From positions 1 through 17,179 of the forward strand of contig JAXHUR010000069.1 in NCBI GenBank assembly GCA_034189505.1: a stretch of 17,179 nucleotides of DNA. Reading direction: 5' to 3'. Position numbers and translations under genes: made by a program. Positions 14,949-17,179 of the stretch are shown here, piece by piece. The first letter of the stretch is position 1. Each line of letters begins with the position of its first letter. The notes beneath the pieces are model-generated. The model was not told the origin of the DNA. It saw only the letters and a list, made by a program, of their open reading frames with translations, and ran no database searches. Source of the stretch: Geoalkalibacter_A sp034189505 (GTDB lineage Bacteria > Desulfobacterota > Desulfuromonadia > Desulfuromonadales > Geoalkalibacteraceae).

Positions 14949-16250
14949 ATGATGATATGGGATCCCGACCGGGAATGCATGGCGCGTGCGCCCCTGGAAG
15001 CTCTGCAGCTTGAGCATCTGCAGACGACTCTTGAGCGGGTCTACCGTCATGTGCCGTGCTACCAGAAGAAGTTTCTCGAATACGGTGTCAGCCCGCGGGA
15101 CCTGACCAGCCTGGCCGACCTTGCCAAATTTCCATTCACGACCAAAGAAGATCTGCGTCTTAACTATCCCTATGGGATGTTTGCGGTTCCCCTGCGGGAT
15201 GTTGTGCGCATTCACTCATCATCCGGAACCACCGGCAAGCCGACGGTGGTGGGCTACACCCGCGCCGACCTCGACAATTGGACCGAGTTGGTGGCCCGCA
15301 TGATGACCGCTGCCGGTGTCACCGCCGACGACATTGTGCACATTGCGTTCGGCTACGGGCTTTTTACCGGCGCCTTCGGCCTGCATTACGGCGCAGAGCG
15401 GATCGGTGCCTCGGTCATTCCCATCTCCAGCGGCAACACCGAAAAGCAGATCATGATCATGCAGGATTACCAGTCCTCCGCTCTCGTCTGCACCCCCTCC
15501 TATGCGCTCACCATCGCCGACCATCTTGGAAAAATGGGAATTGCTCCCGACAGCCTCAAGCTGCGCGTCGGTCTTTTCGGAGCCGAGCCCTGGAGTGAGG
15601 AGATGCGTCGCGAGATCGAGCAGCGCCTCGGCATACTGGCCACCGATAACTTCGGGCTCTCCGAGGTTATGGGACCGGGCATCGGCGGAGAGTGCGAATA
15701 TAAATGTGGTATGCATATCGCCGAAGACCACTTTCTGGCGGAAATTATCGACCCTCAGACAGGAGAAATTCTACCGCCCGGCGCGGTCGGCGAGCTGGTG
15801 CTGACCACGCTGACCAAGCAGGCATTCCCCATGATCCGCTATCGGACGCGCGACATTACCCGCCTGCATTATGAAACATGCAAATGCGGCCGCACCACGG
15901 TTCGCATGGAGAAGACCCGCGGACGCTCCGACGACATGCTGATCGTCAAGGGCGTCAATGTCTTCCCCACCCAGATCGAAGAAGTTCTCTTCCAGGTGGA
16001 AGGGTGCGCCCCCCATTACCAGTTGGTTCTCGACAGGGAAGGGCACACGGATACCCTCGAGGTCCAGGTCGAGGTCAACGAGAAGATCTTCTTCGACGAG
16101 ATGAAAAAACAGCGTGAATTTGTCGCCATGGTGGAAAAACGATTGGCTGCCACGCTCGGTCTGCGGGCCCGCGTCAAGCTGGTAGAACCCTCCTCGATTC
16201 CTCGCCACGAGGGCAAAGCCAATCGCGTCATCGACCGGCGCAAGGCGTGA
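14949..16250 (+). CDS. paaK: Phenylacetate-CoA ligase family protein (copy 2)
   Basis: The second AMP-forming aryl-acetate-CoA ligase of the operon, 433 residues, with SSGTTGKPT (91-99), FGLSE, YRTRDIT and GRSDDMLIVKGVNVFPTQIE as in copy 1; the two are clearly paralogous, with conserved length and motif order. The C-terminal half also has the CKCGRT cluster. ATG 14949 is chosen because it aligns with the copy-1 N-terminus (IWNDEF/IWDPDR) and AGGAAAAGG lies 8 bases upstream; ATG 14952 is almost as good and a GTG at 14928 is possible but non-conserved. It is the last gene of the ior operon; no terminator is seen before the tRNA promoter 22 bp downstream, so transcripts may run through tRNA-Pro. 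Confidence 0.93.
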   Translation: MMIWDPDRECMARAPLEALQLEHLQTTLERVYRHVPCYQKKFLEYGVSPRDLTSLADLAKFPFTTKEDLRLNYPYGMFAVPLRDVVRIHSSSGTTGKPTVVGYTRADLDNWTELVARMMTAAGVTADDIVHIAFGYGLFTGAFGLHYGAERIGASVIPISSGNTEKQIMIMQDYQSSALVCTPSYALTIADHLGKMGIAPDSLKLRVGLFGAEPWSEEMRREIEQRLGILATDNFGLSEVMGPGIGGECEYKCGMHIAEDHFLAEIIDPQTGEILPPGAVGELVLTTLTKQAFPMIRYRTRDITRLHYETCKCGRTTVRMEKTRGRSDDMLIVKGVNVFPTQIEEVLFQVEGCAPHYQLVLDREGHTDTLEVQVEVNEKIFFDEMKKQREFVAMVEKRLAATLGLRARVKLVEPSSIPRHEGKANRVIDRRKA

Positions 16251-16271
16251 ATAATACACAGATGTTTTTGC

Positions 16272-16300
16272 TTGACATTTCTCACCCGATCCAACATAAT
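16272..16300 (+). promoter_or_regulatory. Sigma70 promoter of tRNA-Pro
   Basis: TTGACA (16272-16277), 17-bp spacer, CATAAT (16295-16300), ending 17 bp before the mature tRNA. This is strong and well placed for a stable-RNA gene. Confidence 0.8.
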
Positions 16301-16317
16301 TCCGACGCATTGGTTGA

Positions 16318-16395
<78 letters not shown>

Positions 16396-16410
16396 CTAAA
16401 TCAAGCACTT

Positions 16411-16436
16411 AGGCCGATCTCTGGATCGGCCTTTTT
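16411..16436 (+). terminator. Rho-independent terminator after tRNA-Pro
   Basis: AGGCCGATC (16411-16419) pairs perfectly with GATCGGCCT (16424-16432) around a TCTG tetraloop and is followed by TTTT (16433-16436), with a further T-run after GCG. It starts 17 bp after the tRNA CCA. Confidence 0.92.
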
Positions 16437-16462
16437 GCGTTTTTGTCTCATTTTTTTATCCT

Positions 16463-16499
16463 GGTAGTCGTTGGGTAGTCGTTCGTACTTTGGTAGTTT
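16463..16499. repeat. GGTAGTCGTT direct repeats beside tRNA-Pro
   Basis: GGTAGTCGTT occurs at 16463-16472 and 16474-16483, one helical turn apart, with a partial copy GGTAGTTT at 16492-16499. Short phased repeats between a tRNA and an AlpA-type gene could be arm-type sites for an integrase or excisionase; this is inference from arrangement only. Confidence 0.4.
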
Positions 16500-16506
16500 C
16501 AGCCTC

Positions 16507-16540
16507 AAAAAAATGAGGCTCCAAATAAATCAGGAGCCTC
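16507..16540 (-). terminator. Terminator of the AlpA-family gene
   Basis: Read on the minus strand, GAGGCTCC (16540-16533), a 10-nt loop and GGAGCCTC (16522-16515) form a perfect 8-bp stem followed by A and seven T (16513-16507). An alternative stem pairs AGCCTCA/TGAGGCT across the A-tract (16501-16520), so two mutually exclusive hairpins are possible. It ends transcription from the AlpA-type gene before the tRNA. Confidence 0.85.
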
Positions 16541-16578
16541 TTACGAATTTCTATTTGTTGTCAAATGTTCGGCAAGAC

Positions 16579-16778
16579 TCAGGCATCCTCTCTTGATGAG
16601 AGCCACTCCTGAAATTGCTCATCCGTCCAGGCTCTGGTGTTGGCCCCGAGTCTAATGCCCCGCGGGAATTCGCCTTTTTTATCCAATTATATAGCGTACT
16701 TCTCCGGATTCCGAGACACATGCAGATGTCCTTAACTCGCCAAATTTTTTCTCGGTTTTGGTTTGTTTTAACGCCCAT
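16579..16778 (-). CDS. AlpA-family excisionase/regulator, frame split by a -1 shift
   Basis: A small MerR-like winged-helix protein of the AlpA/phage-excisionase type that usually regulates or assists excision of integrated elements. ATG 16778 has AAGGAG 7 bases upstream. The first ~35 residues, WRVKDICMCLGIRRSTLYNW, fit the family helix-turn-helix. The zero frame then runs on as NSRGALDSG... to a TAG at 16551 (75 residues) with no family similarity. In the -1 frame the expected remainder appears at once: KKGEFPRGIRLGANTRAW then TDEQFQEWLSSRED and TGA at 16579, giving a 66-residue product with the conserved Arg-Ala-Trp turn and Trp-Leu C-terminus. The switch lies exactly at A AAA AAG. It is either a programmed frameshift, a one-base homopolymer deletion (pseudogene) or a sequencing error. 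A terminator follows at 16507-16540. Confidence 0.75.
16674..16680 (-). other. Candidate -1 slippery heptamer A AAA AAG
   Basis: The heptamer sits in the correct phase (ATA AAA AAG in the zero frame) and is followed after a shift by GGC GAA TTC in the AlpA frame. It is the same heptamer as the bacterial dnaX slip site. GC-rich sequence downstream (CCCG...CGGG about 9 and 27 nt away) could form a weak hairpin; no upstream Shine-Dalgarno stimulator lies at the usual ~10-nt distance. Confidence 0.5.
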
Positions 16779-17179
16779 TCAATAGCTCCTTTTAATTCTT
16801 TTTGTTAACAATGGGTCTCTCAATTGTAAATGCCTTTTCCCCGGCATTTTTCCACCAACAACAATCATGGTAATTCAAGCGATTGAACTTTTTACCCTCG
16901 AATAAGGCTTTATTTTAGCCCGGTTTATTCATGACCCGCATTCGAACCGACCGTGTTCATGACCATTTAGGGTTGTATGAACGCTCTTTGGACCTCTTTT
17001 TCGTTTCGGCGGTTGGAAATAAATGATTTCTGGGGGTTCTTTTCATCGTGCGCATGGCAATTTCACCGCCCGAAACGGCTTGCAAGGCGCACCTGTAGCG
17101 CCGATCTGCTGTTTTGGAGGTAAAATCGAGCAATTTAGGGGGGCGCAGCGTCAGTGCCGCAGTGGCATCAGTTGGATGT
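16779..17179. other. Gene-free structured right end
   Basis: No credible coding frame is seen on either strand in these 400 bases apart from the AlpA ribosome-binding site at 16786-16792. Structure present: a terminator-like hairpin AAATGCC/GGCATTT (16828-16834 and 16843-16849) followed by T; TTCATGACC twice, at 16928-16936 and 16956-16964; GTTCAT/ATGAAC (16955-16960 and 16977-16982); a long imperfect inverted repeat CGTTTCGG-CGGT... (17002-17019) and its complement (17060-17077); and GGCGC/GCGCC (17086-17090 and 17098-17102). This may be the end of a mobile element or a non-coding RNA region; I cannot decide. Confidence 0.45.
17002..17077. repeat. Long imperfect inverted repeat
   Basis: CGTTTCGGCGGTTGGAAAT (from 17002) is matched by the complement of ATTTCACCGCCCGAAACG (ending 17077), allowing single-base bulges, over about 18 bp with about 40 bp between the arms. 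It is the largest dyad in the gene-free tail. Confidence 0.6.

Noticed and set aside
16463..16540. CRISPR array
   Set aside because: The repeats are only about 10 bp, with 1- and 8-bp gaps; there are no spacers of typical size and no cas genes in the window.

Overview
The window looks like chromosome from an anaerobic Gram-negative bacterium, most likely a Desulfuromonadia member (Geobacter/Desulfuromonas/Pelobacter-like). This is inferred from gene content: outer-membrane OmpA-type proteins and a lipoprotein, an oxygen-sensitive indolepyruvate:ferredoxin oxidoreductase with tandem phenylacetate-CoA ligases, a biotin synthase with the cysteine pattern of anaerobes, and cupin-type XRE regulators. 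No 16S rRNA or other taxonomic marker is present.

Layout: (1) 1-2000: bioB-bioD on the minus strand, driven by a near-consensus sigma70 promoter that is overlapped by a BirA-type operator; a repeat-like segment lies at the left edge. (2) 2009-4488: two tandem, paralogous XRE-cupin regulators divergent from bioB, then a TPR protein. (3) 4494-5574: an IHF-beta-like DNA-bending protein with its own promoter and terminator, then a gamma-class carbonic anhydrase-like protein. (4) 5686-8833: a tightly overlapped four-gene envelope cluster (OmpA-type barrel protein, small secreted OmpA-like protein, stand-alone cyclic-nucleotide-binding protein, lipoprotein) whose joint function I do not recognise. 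(5) 8934-10625: Na+/phosphate cotransporter with a PhoU-like tail. (6) 10694-16250: a promoter followed by iorA-iorB-paaK-ACT-paaK, an aryl-pyruvate / aryl-acetyl-CoA operon. IorAB interconverts aryl-pyruvates and aryl-acetyl-CoA, the ligases interconvert aryl-acetates and their CoA thioesters, and the tandem-ACT protein probably senses an aromatic amino acid. (7) 16272-16436: tRNA-Pro(GGG) with its own promoter and terminator. (8) 16437-17179: an AT-richer, gene-poor tail holding short direct repeats, a minus-strand terminator and an AlpA-type excisionase/regulator gene. This looks like the edge of an element integrated at the tRNA.

The observations most worth a second look are: the AlpA-family gene, whose reading frame breaks exactly at an A AAA AAG slippery heptamer so that a -1 shift restores the complete family domain; the BirA operator built into the -35 of the bioB promoter; the biotin synthase lacking one canonical [2Fe-2S] cysteine; the cAMP-type sensor domain inside an outer-membrane cluster; and the structured non-coding right end.
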